Below, one piece after another: positions 1 to 8,501 of a DNA stretch of 64,000 nt. The notes under the pieces were generated by a model. It did not search any database. It was given only the letters and a program-made list of their open reading frames with translations, and was not told the origin of the DNA. Both the position numbers and the translations under genes were made by a program. The first letter of the stretch is position 1. The number at the start of each line of letters is the position of its first letter. This DNA comes from Streptomyces sp. B21-105 (GTDB lineage: Bacteria; Actinomycetota; Actinomycetes; Streptomycetales; Streptomycetaceae), in assembly GCF_036898465.1 (NCBI RefSeq), contig NZ_JARUMJ010000001.1:6200001-6264000 (forward strand), given 5' to 3'.

Positions 1-498
1 GATGACGGCGCCGAGCACGACGAGGGTGACGAGGACGTGGACGCGGAGCGCCGGGCCCGCTGGCGCTGGCTGCACGCGCACCGCGCGCGGGCCGAGGTCC
101 TCGACTGCGACGAGGGGTTGCGCAAGCCCGTGCCGACCGTGGAGCAGTTGCGCGCCCTGTCGCACGGCACCGTCCCGGTGCTCTGCCGCTACGGCGACCT
201 CCGTTACGAGGACGACGCGGAGGCGCTCGCCCGGATCGTGCTCGGCGGCTACGGCGTGGCCCTGTGGCGCCGGCGGCGCGGCCGGTCCGACGCCGTCTGC
301 GGCGAGTTCCACCGCGGCACGATCGACGAGATCGCCGAACCGCCCACCGCGCAGCACCTTCCCGAAGCCGTGCACGATCTCCGGGTTCGCCTGCGCGAGG
401 GCCGCACGGAGTCCTTCTGGGCCGACGGCGTGGCCCTGTTGTACGACGATCCCCACCAGCCCCTCCCCGGAACGGGTGACCTGCTGGAGGCCCCTTGA
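1..498 (+). CDS. VMAP-C domain protein, C-terminal part (5' end outside window)
   Basis: The reading frame is open from base 1 and ends at TGA 496-498, giving the last 165 residues of a larger protein. The visible part resembles the C-terminal domain of vWA-MoxR-associated proteins (VMAP-C): a basic segment, then LDCDEGLR, VLCRYGDLRYED, GGYGVALWRRRR and the terminal VALLYDDPHQPLPGTGDLLEAP-like block. VMAP proteins are the effector-bearing third partner of ternary systems with a MoxR ATPase and a vWA protein, and both of those follow directly. The effector domain (often protease-like) would lie upstream, outside the window, so its type cannot be given. The family call is from recognised sequence pattern; the role in biological conflict is inferred in the literature by comparative genomics. 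Confidence 0.8.
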   Translation, partial: DDGAEHDEGDEDVDAERRARWRWLHAHRARAEVLDCDEGLRKPVPTVEQLRALSHGTVPVLCRYGDLRYEDDAEALARIVLGGYGVALWRRRRGRSDAVCGEFHRGTIDEIAEPPTAQHLPEAVHDLRVRLREGRTESFWADGVALLYDDPHQPLPGTGDLLEAP

Positions 499-605
499 GC
501 ACGCGCCCGCGGGGCCGGCCGGCCCCTTACCAGGCACCCCCAGGATGGATAACGTGATGCACGTTCGGACGGCCGCGGCAGTGGACGAGTGACGAGGACC
601 GGATC

Positions 606-1628
606 ATGACCGAATCCAGTGAGTGGCTCATCTACCGAGGCGCCGGCGAACCGCACGACGGGATCGAGCGGCTGCCCGATCCGCCCCCGTGGCGGGACTT
701 CACCAGCCGGGACGCGGCGGGCTCCGGCGACGGCTCCCAGGACCGCAGGCTCGGCGCGCACCGGCATCTGGCGGAACTGCACCGGCCGGGCGCCGAGGAG
801 CTGGAGATGATCAACGCGGCGCTGTATCTGCGTCGTCCGCTGCTCGTCACGGGCAGCCCCGGCGCGGGCAAGAGCACCCTCGCCCACTCGGTGGCGTACG
901 AACTCGGACTCGGCAACGTGCTGCGCTGGTCCATCGTCAGCCGCTCCGCACTGCAGGACGGGCTCTACCACTACGACGCGATCGCCCGGCTCCAGGACGT
1001 GCAGATCGCCGCCCAGGGCGGGTTCGGGTCGGCGGCCGGCTCGCCGGGCGCGGTCGAGGGCATCGGCAGCTACATCCGGCTGGGGCCGCTCGGCACCGCC
1101 CTGCTGCCCTCGGACACGCCGCGCGTGCTGCTCATCGACGAGCTGGACAAGAGCGACATCGACCTGCCCAACGACCTGCTGAACGTCTTGGAGGAGGGCG
1201 AGTTCGCGATACCCGAGCTGGAGCGGATCGCCGACCGGCTGCCGGACGGCGAGGCGGAGGTGCTGACCGCCGACGGCGTGAAGGTGCGGGTGCGCGACGG
1301 CCGGGTGCGCTGTCGCGCCTTCCCGTTCGTCGTGCTCACCAGCAACGGGGAGCGTGACTTCCCGGCCCCGCTGATGCGCCGGTGCATCCACCTGGAGCTG
1401 GGGCGCCCCGACCACAACCGGCTCGCCACCTTCGTCCGCGCGCACCTCGGTGACGAGGCGGCCCGCGCGGGGGACGATCTGATCACCCGGTTCCTGGAGC
1501 GGTCGCGCAGTGAACTCCTCGCCGCGGATCAGCTGTTGAACGCGATCTACCTCACCGACGCGGCCGCGCCGCCCAGTCGTGACCGGCTGGCCGACCTGCT
1601 CATCCAGCGACTCGACCGCCCGAGGTGA
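606..1628 (+). CDS. MoxR-family AAA+ ATPase of the vWA-MoxR-VMAP system
   Basis: 340-aa AAA+ ATPase. The Walker A is TGSPGAGKST near residues 80-90 and the Walker B is RVLLIDELDKSD near residue 176; the sensor-1-type stretch VLTSNGERDFPAPLMRR follows, as in MoxR chaperone-like ATPases. MoxR proteins remodel or activate a partner, usually a vWA protein using its MIDAS, and the next gene encodes exactly that. The ATG at 606 lies 107 bases after the VMAP gene; a GATAAC hexamer at about 549 could be a -10 element for a promoter here. The stop at 1628 is only 7 bases before the ATG of the vWA gene, so the two are translationally coupled. Family assignment is firm, the target is unknown. Confidence 0.9.
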   Translation: MTESSEWLIYRGAGEPHDGIERLPDPPPWRDFTSRDAAGSGDGSQDRRLGAHRHLAELHRPGAEELEMINAALYLRRPLLVTGSPGAGKSTLAHSVAYELGLGNVLRWSIVSRSALQDGLYHYDAIARLQDVQIAAQGGFGSAAGSPGAVEGIGSYIRLGPLGTALLPSDTPRVLLIDELDKSDIDLPNDLLNVLEEGEFAIPELERIADRLPDGEAEVLTADGVKVRVRDGRVRCRAFPFVVLTSNGERDFPAPLMRRCIHLELGRPDHNRLATFVRAHLGDEAARAGDDLITRFLERSRSELLAADQLLNAIYLTDAAAPPSRDRLADLLIQRLDRPR

Positions 1629-1635
1629 GGGCCTG

Positions 1636-4600
1636 ATGCCCGACGCAGCGGCCCGCCACGGCCCCGTCCCGCCCGACGACCAGCACCAGGACCACGACCA
1701 GCACCAGGACCACGACCACCACGACGATCCCTCGGCCGCACCGCCCCCGTCCCCGGACGGGGGAGACCCTCTCGCCGAGCTGGTCGCGCGACTGCGCGGG
1801 GTGGGACTCGATCCGGACGTGGAGCAGTTGTGCGACGCGCTGTGGCTGGCGCGGTGGACCCGGCCGGCGGACGTCGCCGAACAGGCGGAACGGTCGGCCG
1901 CGACCGGCGGCCGGACCGCGCTCCGGCGGGCCGGCGGGCAGGGCGGGGGTCCCGACGGAGGGGGGCGGGGGGACCGGCCCGAGCAGCCCGAGCCGCCCCC
2001 GCAGGAGGTGGGCGCCGACGGACGCGTGAGCCTGTACCCGGTGCCCCAGGACGGCGTCCCGCGCGCGCGTGGCGCGGGCCGGGCCGCCGCGCTGCCGGTG
2101 GGCGTGCCCGCCGCTCCCGCGCTGCCCGCCCCGCTCGAACTCCAGCGCGCGCTGCGGCGGTTGCAGCGCTACCGCAGCCCGGCGCCGCCGCTGCGCATGC
2201 GGCTCGACGAGACGGCGACGGCGGAGCGCAGCGCCCAGGCGGGCGGCCTGATCATGCCCGTCCACCGGGCCGTCGTCCAGGGCGATGCCCGGCTCCAACT
2301 GGTCCTGGACGCCTCGTCGTCGATGCGGGTGTGGGACCGGCTCTTCCTCGAACTGGAGCAGGTGTTCAGCCAGTTGGGGGCCTTCTCGGACATCAAGGTC
2401 AGCCATCTGCACCAGGGTCCCGACGGCGCTCCCGCCGTCAGCCGCAGCCCCGACGTGTACGCGGCGCCGCTGCACTCCACGGACCGGCTCAGCGACCCCA
2501 CCGGCCGCCGCATCGTGCTCTTCGTCAGCGACTGTGCGGGCCCGCTGTGGCACAGCGGACAGGCGCACCGGCTGCTGCACCACCTCTCCCGGCAGGGCCC
2601 GGTCGCCGTGCTCCAGCCGCTTCCGCAGCGGCTGTGGAACCGCACCCGACTGCCCGTGGTCTTCTGCGAACTGAGCCGGGGCGAGACGCTGGGCGGGGCG
2701 GCCGCGCTGCGGGTGCGCACGCCGGCCGGCGTTCCGCCGGAGGTCCGCCGCGGGGCGCTGCCGGTGCCCGTGCTGCCGCCCGAACCGGTGGCCCTCGGCG
2801 CCTGGGCCAGGCTGCTGTCCGGGGCCGGCGCCGGGTCGGTGCCGGGCGCCGTGGGCTGGGTGCGCGCGGACCAGCCGCCCGCCCCCGCCGGGCGCGCGGA
2901 CCGGCGGCGCACCCCGCTCGAGCGGGTCAGCAGGTTCAGCTCCAGCGCCTCCCCGGCCGCCGGCCGGCTCGCCGTGTACCTGGCCGCCGCGCCCCTGTGC
3001 CTGCCGGTCATGCAGCTCGTCCAGCGCACGATGCTGCCCGACTCGGGACCGTCCGAGCTGGCCGAGGTGCTGGTCGGCGGCCTGCTCACGCGCGAGTCGG
3101 AGGAGTACGCCGACGACGGCGCCCAGTGGTACCGCATCGATCCGGACGTGCGTGACGCCCTGCTGTCCCGGCTCGGCCGCGACGAGGCGATGCTGGTGCT
3201 CAAGCACTGCTCGGAGTACATCGAGCAGCGCTTCGGCAAGGGCGGCCCCAACTTCCCGGCGCTGGCCCTCGCCCAGCTCGGCGACGGCGGCACGGGCCGC
3301 CCCTACGCGCCCGCCGCCGACGTCGACGCCGTGGACCGCGCAGGCCGGGCAGGCCGGGCAGGCCGCGCCAACAACAGGGATACCGGGGACAACGGCACCA
3401 ACGGCGACGAGGCGCCCGTGCCGCAGCCCTTCGCCGAGGTCGCCGCGCGCGTGCTGCGGCGGTTCATGCCGCTGCCCGAGCAGTACGAGACGCCCGCCGT
3501 CGGCACCGGCCCGGGGCGTCCCGAGGAGCAGCCGACGCACCAGGCGGTCCGCCGGGCCCGCACGCTGATCGAGCGCTTCGACCGCGAGGGCATGATCCAG
3601 GACGTCATCGACGCGGTGCAGCTGCTGCGCGGCGCCACCGAGCACGAGCGGCCCGCCGGGGCGGACCCCGAGCTGTGGGCCGAGTACGCGCAGTGCACGC
3701 TGCGCCTGTGGGAGGTGCAGGGCGGCGACGACCTGCTCCAGGAGGCGGAGACGGCCGCCGAGCGGGCCGCGGCGCACCCGAGGCGGCTGCACGAACGGGC
3801 CGTTCTGGCACGGGTGCTGCACGCCGCGGCGACCGACCGCAGACGCCGCGGCGACCCGGCCCGCTCCCTGGACCTGCTGCGCCGCGCCGACCGCGAGTAC
3901 GCCGTCGCCTGCGCGGCGCCCGACCTCGACCACCACCAGGCTCTCAGGCTGACCCTGGAGCGGGTGCGCGCCCTGGAGGCGCAGTGGCGGCTCGGCGGGG
4001 ACAGCGCGCTGCTCCAGGGCGCCGTCGGCATGCTGGAGGCCTTCGCCGACGTCTGGCCCGACCGCCGGCAGCGGCCGCCCGAACTCCCCCTGGAGCACGG
4101 CCGGATCCTGCTGCGCCTCTCCGGCTCCACCGCCGACCCCGTGCAGTCCCGCCTCTACGCCGAGCAGGGCGCGCAGTCGCTGCGTACCGCCCTCGACACC
4201 GGGGAGGCGCCCGACACCGCGGAGTCGGCACGCGCGCGGGTGCGCGTCCTGCTCGACCTGGTCGACGCGCTGCTCCAGGCGGGCGGTCCGCTGGACGACG
4301 CCCAGCACCGCGTCGACGAGGCCCTCGCCCTGGTCCGTGAGCAGGGCCGGCGGGCGGCGCTGCTGGCGCGGGCCGGCCGGATCGCCGTCGCCCGGCACCG
4401 GGAGTCGGGCGATCCGGCGGAGCTGGAGACGGCCGCCGACCGCTTCGCACAGGCCGCCCAGCGCATGTCCCGCGACGCGCCCGCGCACGCCGACGTCCTC
4501 GCCGAGTGGGGCGAGGCGCTGCTGCGGCTGGCGGGGCTGCAGTCCGGGGCGCGGGCCCAGAGCACGCTCTCCCGGGCGATCCGCGTGCTGCGGGACTGCC

Positions 4601-5121
4601 GGATGGAGACCCCGGCGGGCAGTGCGCAGGTCGCCCACCGGCTGCTCCTGCTCGGCCGTGCGCTGATGCTGCGCTACCGGGGCCGCGGGGACCGCGTCGA
4701 CCTGCGTGAGGCCGAGCACCTCTTCGGGCTCGCCGCCGTCGACGCGGCGGACCCGCTGCTGGCCGCCCGGTGCCGCCTGGAACTCGGCCAGGTCCAGTTC
4801 GAGGCGTTCCGCAGCCTGCGCCGCCCGGCCCGCCTCGACCTGGCGGTCGACGCCTTCCGCGACGCGGCGGAGTCGGCCCGGGAGGCCGAGGGGGCGGCCG
4901 CCACGGAACGCCGGCGACACGACGCCGTCCGGACGGGTGCGCAGGCGCACCACTGGCGGGGTATGTCCCTGGAGGCGGCCGCACGTCCGCGGGCCGCCCG
5001 GGAGGCCTACCGGGCCGCCCGGACGGAGTGGTCGCGGCTGCCCGAGGGCAGTCTGGTCGGCGACGGGCCGACGGCCGCCGGGACGGCGGAGCGGCTGGCC
5101 GCCTTGGAACGTGTGACGTGA
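1636..5121 (+). CDS. SAV_2336-type vWA domain protein with C-terminal TPR-like region
   Basis: 1161-aa protein started at ATG 1636, chosen for the preceding GAGGTGAGGG. An N-terminal stretch rich in His and Asp (about residues 16-35) is followed by the SAV_2336 N-terminal helix block (ELVARLRGVGLDPDVEQL...ALWLARWT). The vWA domain starts at LQLVLDASSSM near residue 221, with an intact DxSxS MIDAS metal site at D225. The later half is Ala/Arg-rich helical repeats like TPRs. In conflict systems of this type the vWA protein is the MoxR client and links to VMAP. FxsA starts 26 bases downstream, so conflict and RiPP modules probably share a transcript. Residues 560-620 hold a low-complexity insert (GRAGRAGRANN...). 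No catalytic function is assigned. Confidence 0.88.
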   Translation: MPDAAARHGPVPPDDQHQDHDQHQDHDHHDDPSAAPPPSPDGGDPLAELVARLRGVGLDPDVEQLCDALWLARWTRPADVAEQAERSAATGGRTALRRAGGQGGGPDGGGRGDRPEQPEPPPQEVGADGRVSLYPVPQDGVPRARGAGRAAALPVGVPAAPALPAPLELQRALRRLQRYRSPAPPLRMRLDETATAERSAQAGGLIMPVHRAVVQGDARLQLVLDASSSMRVWDRLFLELEQVFSQLGAFSDIKVSHLHQGPDGAPAVSRSPDVYAAPLHSTDRLSDPTGRRIVLFVSDCAGPLWHSGQAHRLLHHLSRQGPVAVLQPLPQRLWNRTRLPVVFCELSRGETLGGAAALRVRTPAGVPPEVRRGALPVPVLPPEPVALGAWARLLSGAGAGSVPGAVGWVRADQPPAPAGRADRRRTPLERVSRFSSSASPAAGRLAVYLAAAPLCLPVMQLVQRTMLPDSGPSELAEVLVGGLLTRESEEYADDGAQWYRIDPDVRDALLSRLGRDEAMLVLKHCSEYIEQRFGKGGPNFPALALAQLGDGGTGRPYAPAADVDAVDRAGRAGRAGRANNRDTGDNGTNGDEAPVPQPFAEVAARVLRRFMPLPEQYETPAVGTGPGRPEEQPTHQAVRRARTLIERFDREGMIQDVIDAVQLLRGATEHERPAGADPELWAEYAQCTLRLWEVQGGDDLLQEAETAAERAAAHPRRLHERAVLARVLHAAATDRRRRGDPARSLDLLRRADREYAVACAAPDLDHHQALRLTLERVRALEAQWRLGGDSALLQGAVGMLEAFADVWPDRRQRPPELPLEHGRILLRLSGSTADPVQSRLYAEQGAQSLRTALDTGEAPDTAESARARVRVLLDLVDALLQAGGPLDDAQHRVDEALALVREQGRRAALLARAGRIAVARHRESGDPAELETAADRFAQAAQRMSRDAPAHADVLAEWGEALLRLAGLQSGARAQSTLSRAIRVLRDCRMETPAGSAQVAHRLLLLGRALMLRYRGRGDRVDLREAEHLFGLAAVDAADPLLAARCRLELGQVQFEAFRSLRRPARLDLAVDAFRDAAESAREAEGAAATERRRHDAVRTGAQAHHWRGMSLEAAARPRAAREAYRAARTEWSRLPEGSLVGDGPTAAGTAERLAALERVT

Positions 5122-5147
5122 GCCGAGCGGGCAGGGGAGGAACGGGC

Positions 5148-5390
5148 ATGGGCATGGACGTACGGGGCGAGTCCGTGACGGAGGCGGAGACGGCCGCGCA
5201 GGACTTCGGCGCGGGGAGACCCGGCGCGGGAGGGTCCGGCGCGGGGGAGCCGCTGCCGGATCTGCTGGCGCTGGACCTCGCGGAGTTGCGCACGATCGGG
5301 CATCCGGTGCTGCGGGAGGTGGTGGAGGACCTGCGGGAGCGGGCGGGGCGGTCGAGCGAGACCCTGTGGGGTTTCGACTCCGTACTCTGA
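5148..5390 (+). CDS. fxsA: FxsA: FxSxx-COOH cyclophane RiPP precursor peptide
   Basis: 80-aa peptide with an excellent ribosome site (AGGGGAGG, 5133-5140) 7 bases before ATG 5148. It has a Gly/Ala/Glu-rich N-terminus, then the conserved leader block LPDLLALDLAELRTIGHPVLREV, and ends ETLWGFDSVL. The C-terminal F-D-S-V-L matches the FxSxx-COOH signature of the Fxs triceptide family, in which FxsB joins Phe to the Ser two residues later as a three-residue cyclophane. The maturase gene follows 312 bases later and the vWA gene ends 26 bases earlier. The exact crosslink here (expected Phe77 to Ser79) is inferred from the family, as is any hydroxylation by the HExxH protein. No separate cleavage or export gene is visible nearby. 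Confidence 0.9.
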   Translation: MGMDVRGESVTEAETAAQDFGAGRPGAGGSGAGEPLPDLLALDLAELRTIGHPVLREVVEDLRERAGRSSETLWGFDSVL

Positions 5391-5702
5391 CGGGCGGTGC
5401 ACGGGCGGGCGGTGCTCTCGCGAGCCGTTCACCGACGGGTGGCGCTCTGGCGCGCTCTTCGGGAACCGCCGCCCGTACCGGATGAGTTCGGTCATCCGGA
5501 AGTCGAATCCGGTCTTAATTGCGCGCGACTCGGACAAGTTCGGTCAGGCAGGGTTTGTCGCCGCCGGGTACCCGGGCATGCGCCCCGTGCGGCGCCGCGC
5601 GCCGGCGCCGTGCCACGGGCACGCGGCAGCGCGGACCGAAGGACGGCGGCAGGGCGGCCGCGGCGCGGCTTCAGGGCAGCTGTAGGGCATGGGGGTGCTG
5701 GA
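5391..5702 (+). other. Intergenic region between fxsA and fxsB
   Basis: 312 bases without a convincing gene; the small frames here have poor codon use. It holds repeated gggcggtgc-like words at 5392-5420 and a less GC-rich stretch around 5478-5540 (ccggtcttaattgcgcg), the only place that looks promoter-like. A second promoter for the fxsB part, or a processing site allowing much more precursor than enzyme, would fit here, but no clear terminator hairpin was seen. Confidence 0.4.
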
Positions 5703-6911
5703 GTGTCCGGACAGGCCTTCCGGCAGTTCATCGTGAAGATGCACGGCCGCTGCAACCTCGCCTGCACCTACTGCTACCTCTACGAGGGCCCGGACCGCAC
5801 CTGGCGCACCCGCCCCGCCGCAATCGCCCCCGACGTCCTCGACCGCACCGCGGCCCGCATCGCCGAGCACGCCCGCGCCCACGCCCTGACGGACCTCTCC
5901 CTCGTCCTGCACGGCGGCGAACCCCTGCTGGCCGGCGCCGAGACCCTGGCCCGTTTCACCGACCTGGTCCGGAACCGCGTCCCGGCCGGCTGCACGGTCC
6001 ACGCCGTCGTCCAGACCAACGCCACCCTGCTCACCGCACGACGGCTGGCCGTCCTCGCCGACGCCGGCATCCGGATCAGCGTCAGCCTCGACGGTGGGCG
6101 GGCCGCGCACAACGCGCGCCGTGTCGACCACGCCGGCCGTCCCTCCTGGCCCGCCGCCTCGCGCGGCGCCCTGCTGGCCGCCGAGCACGCGCCGTCGGCG
6201 TACGCCGGCATCCTCACCGTCGTCGACGCCACGCTGGACCCCGTGGAGACGTACGAGTCCCTCCTCGGCCTGCGCCCCCCGGCTCTCAACTTCCTGCTGC
6301 CGCACGGCAACTGGTCCGCCCCACCGCCCCACTGGGCCGGCGTCCGGCACGGGGAGTGGCTGTGCGCCGTCTTCGACCGCTGGTGGGACGCGGGCCGGCG
6401 GGAGACCCGCGTACGCCTCTTCGAGGAGTGCCTCGCCCTCCTGCTGGGCCTGCCCTCCGCCACCGAGTCCCTGGGCCTCGCGCCCTTCGACGCGGTCGTG
6501 GTCGAGACCGACGGGTCGATCGAGCAGACGGACTCCCTGAAATCCGCGTACGCCGGCGCCGCGCACACCGGCCTGGACGTCTTCCGGCACACCTTCGACG
6601 ACGTCCTGCGGCACCCGGCGGTCGCGGCCCGGCAGGCGGGCACGGCGGCCCTCGCGTCGCAGTGCCGTGCCTGCCCCCTGCTCACGGTCTGCGGAGGCGG
6701 CCACTACGCCCACCGCTACCGGGCCGGACACGGCTTTTGCAACCCGTCGGTGTACTGCGCCGACCTCCAGCGCCTGATCCGCCACATAGCCGCCCGGCTC
6801 GCCGCGCACACGCCCGTCGCCGCCCAAGCCGCCCCCGCCGCCTCCGTCGTCCAAGCCGCCGCTTCCGCCCTCCATGCCGCCCCGGCCGCCCGGGAAGGGG
6901 GCGCTCCGTGA
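5703..6911 (+). CDS. fxsB: FxsB: cyclophane-forming radical SAM/SPASM peptide maturase
   Basis: 402-aa radical SAM enzyme. The motif CNLACTYCY gives the CxxxCxxC cysteines (C17, C21, C24) for the S-adenosylmethionine-binding 4Fe-4S cluster. Near residues 320-353 the sequence CRACPLLTVCGGGHYAHRY then CNPSVYC supplies SPASM-type cysteines for auxiliary clusters. Known FxsB proteins install a C-C bond between an aromatic side-chain ring and the beta carbon of a residue two positions later, producing a cyclophane. GTG 5703 is chosen because the family starts just before the QFIVKMHGRCN stretch; a GGGGG run lies about 8 bases upstream. The extra C-terminal tail is Ala/Pro-rich. It overlaps the next gene by 4 bases (GTGA). 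Confidence 0.92.
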   Translation: MSGQAFRQFIVKMHGRCNLACTYCYLYEGPDRTWRTRPAAIAPDVLDRTAARIAEHARAHALTDLSLVLHGGEPLLAGAETLARFTDLVRNRVPAGCTVHAVVQTNATLLTARRLAVLADAGIRISVSLDGGRAAHNARRVDHAGRPSWPAASRGALLAAEHAPSAYAGILTVVDATLDPVETYESLLGLRPPALNFLLPHGNWSAPPPHWAGVRHGEWLCAVFDRWWDAGRRETRVRLFEECLALLLGLPSATESLGLAPFDAVVVETDGSIEQTDSLKSAYAGAAHTGLDVFRHTFDDVLRHPAVAARQAGTAALASQCRACPLLTVCGGGHYAHRYRAGHGFCNPSVYCADLQRLIRHIAARLAAHTPVAAQAAPAASVVQAAASALHAAPAAREGGAP

Positions 6912-8368
6912 TCCGGCCCGCGGTACCGGAACGCGGGCTCGTGGAGCTCGGCCGCACCGAAGGGAGCCCCGACACCCTGGCCCTCCTGACGCGCGACCAG
7001 GACACCCGGCGCCTGCTGCTCCTGCGCGCCGTCCTGGACGCGGCCGAGGCGGCGGACCCGGCGGTCTGCTCCACGGCTCGCAAGGCACGGCTGCGCGAGG
7101 ACTGGGCCCTGCTCGCCGAGGCCGACCGCCCCCGCCCGCCCGATGCGTCGCCCGCCGACCGCCCCCGCCCGCCCGGCGCCGCGCTCTCGCCCGCCCGCGA
7201 TCGCCTCTTCCACCCGCTGACCGGCCCCTGGGCGCGGAGCTGTCTGCGCGGACTCGACGAGCGCGGCGACCCCGCGGACGAGCACCGCGACCGCCGGCTC
7301 CGCCAGGACCTGGCCCACTTCAGCGCCCTCGCCGCGGTGGCCGCCGCCCGCGCCGGCATCCCCTTCACCGTGCGGCTCACCGCCCGCGCCGGAGTGCTCG
7401 CCCTGCCCTCCCTCGGCGCCCTGTACACGGCCACCGGCGCGGACTCCCCCGTCGACGTCACCCACCGGCACGGCCGGCTGACGCTCCGGCAGCCCGCCGC
7501 GCGGGACGTCGTCGTCCACCTGGAGAGCGGGATCGGAGCCTGGTCCGCCGCCCTCGCCTGGACGCCCGTGCGCACCCTGCCCGGCCTGCTGCCCGCCGCC
7601 GCCCCCCTGGCGCTGGACGACGTGGACCCGTACCGCACCGCGCCCGGTCCCGGCCACCGCGGCCTGAGCGGACCGGCCGTGCTCGACGACACGGACCACA
7701 AGCGCTGGCTGCAGGCCTGGTCGGGCACCGAGGCGGCGCTGCGTTCCGGCGGCGCGCACCGGGTGGCCGAAACGGCGGCGCTGCTGCGCTGTCTGGTCCC
7801 GCTGGAGAGCCCGCCGGGCGCCGACGGGCGCGACAGTTGCAGCGCGACCCGGCACGAGGCGTTCGGCGCCCTGCTCGGCAGCCCCCCGCAGGACGCCGTC
7901 GCCCTCGCCGCCACCCTCGTCCACGAACTCCACCACGCCAAACTCGCCGCCCTCGGCGACCTGATGACGCTTCATCACGCCGGTCCCGAGGCCCGCTACT
8001 TCGCCCCCTGGAAGCCCGAACCCCGGCCGTACGACGCCCTGTTGCAGGGGACGTACTCACATCTGGCACTCGCCGACTACTTCCAGCGCCGCGCGCTCGT
8101 CGCCCCGCCGCCCGACAGCGAGTACGCCTGGTCCCGGCACGCCCGGTACCGCGCCCAGGTCAAGGCGGCCCTGCCGGCGCTCGTCGGCTCGCCCGACCTC
8201 ACCGTCCGCGGACGCCGCTTCGTCGACGAGATGGCCGCCGCCTACGAACGCATGGCCGAACATCCCGCGGCCCGCAACCACACCGCGCGGGCCCAGGCCT
8301 ACGTGAAGGCCGCGCGCGGTTTGTGGACACAGCGTCATACTCCGGCGCTGCCACGCCCGAAAGAATGA
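6908..8368 (+). CDS. HExxH-motif putative peptide beta-hydroxylase of the Fxs cluster
   Basis: 486-aa protein from GTG 6908, overlapping the fxsB stop by 4 bases, so certainly co-translated. It carries LVHELHHAKL near residue 337, a HExxH motif with HELHH at about 339-343, in a predicted long helix, matching the family annotated as HEXXH motif-containing peptide modification proteins; some members are reported to be 2-oxoglutarate-dependent peptide beta-hydroxylases despite the protease-like motif. Here it most likely acts on FxsA together with FxsB. An alternative is a metalloprotease that removes the leader, which would also answer the lack of a visible protease. An Arg-Pro-rich insert (about residues 75-95) varies from the family core. 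Cluster role is secure, chemistry inferred. Confidence 0.8.
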   Translation: MIRPAVPERGLVELGRTEGSPDTLALLTRDQDTRRLLLLRAVLDAAEAADPAVCSTARKARLREDWALLAEADRPRPPDASPADRPRPPGAALSPARDRLFHPLTGPWARSCLRGLDERGDPADEHRDRRLRQDLAHFSALAAVAAARAGIPFTVRLTARAGVLALPSLGALYTATGADSPVDVTHRHGRLTLRQPAARDVVVHLESGIGAWSAALAWTPVRTLPGLLPAAAPLALDDVDPYRTAPGPGHRGLSGPAVLDDTDHKRWLQAWSGTEAALRSGGAHRVAETAALLRCLVPLESPPGADGRDSCSATRHEAFGALLGSPPQDAVALAATLVHELHHAKLAALGDLMTLHHAGPEARYFAPWKPEPRPYDALLQGTYSHLALADYFQRRALVAPPPDSEYAWSRHARYRAQVKAALPALVGSPDLTVRGRRFVDEMAAAYERMAEHPAARNHTARAQAYVKAARGLWTQRHTPALPRPKE

Positions 8369-8501
8369 GGATGGCCTGCGAGGGGCCGTCCGGTGAGCGA
8401 AGATCGTCGGGCCGAGGCGCGCGCGGAAGAGGTCGGCGGACTTACGCGCGCCGCGCCGAGGTCCTAGGATTTTCGAGGTACTACGTGCTGGAGGCCGCTG
8501 C

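Noticed and set aside
1600..4953. 1117-codon open frame on the minus strand opposite the vWA gene
   Set aside because: Its translation is Arg/Pro/Gly/Val-rich without domains, while the plus frame has the vWA motifs, ribosome site and coupling to both neighbours. It is open only because of high GC.
6908..8368. Classical secreted zinc metalloprotease
   Set aside because: No signal peptide, and co-translation with fxsB points to peptide modification; protease activity is kept only as an alternative.
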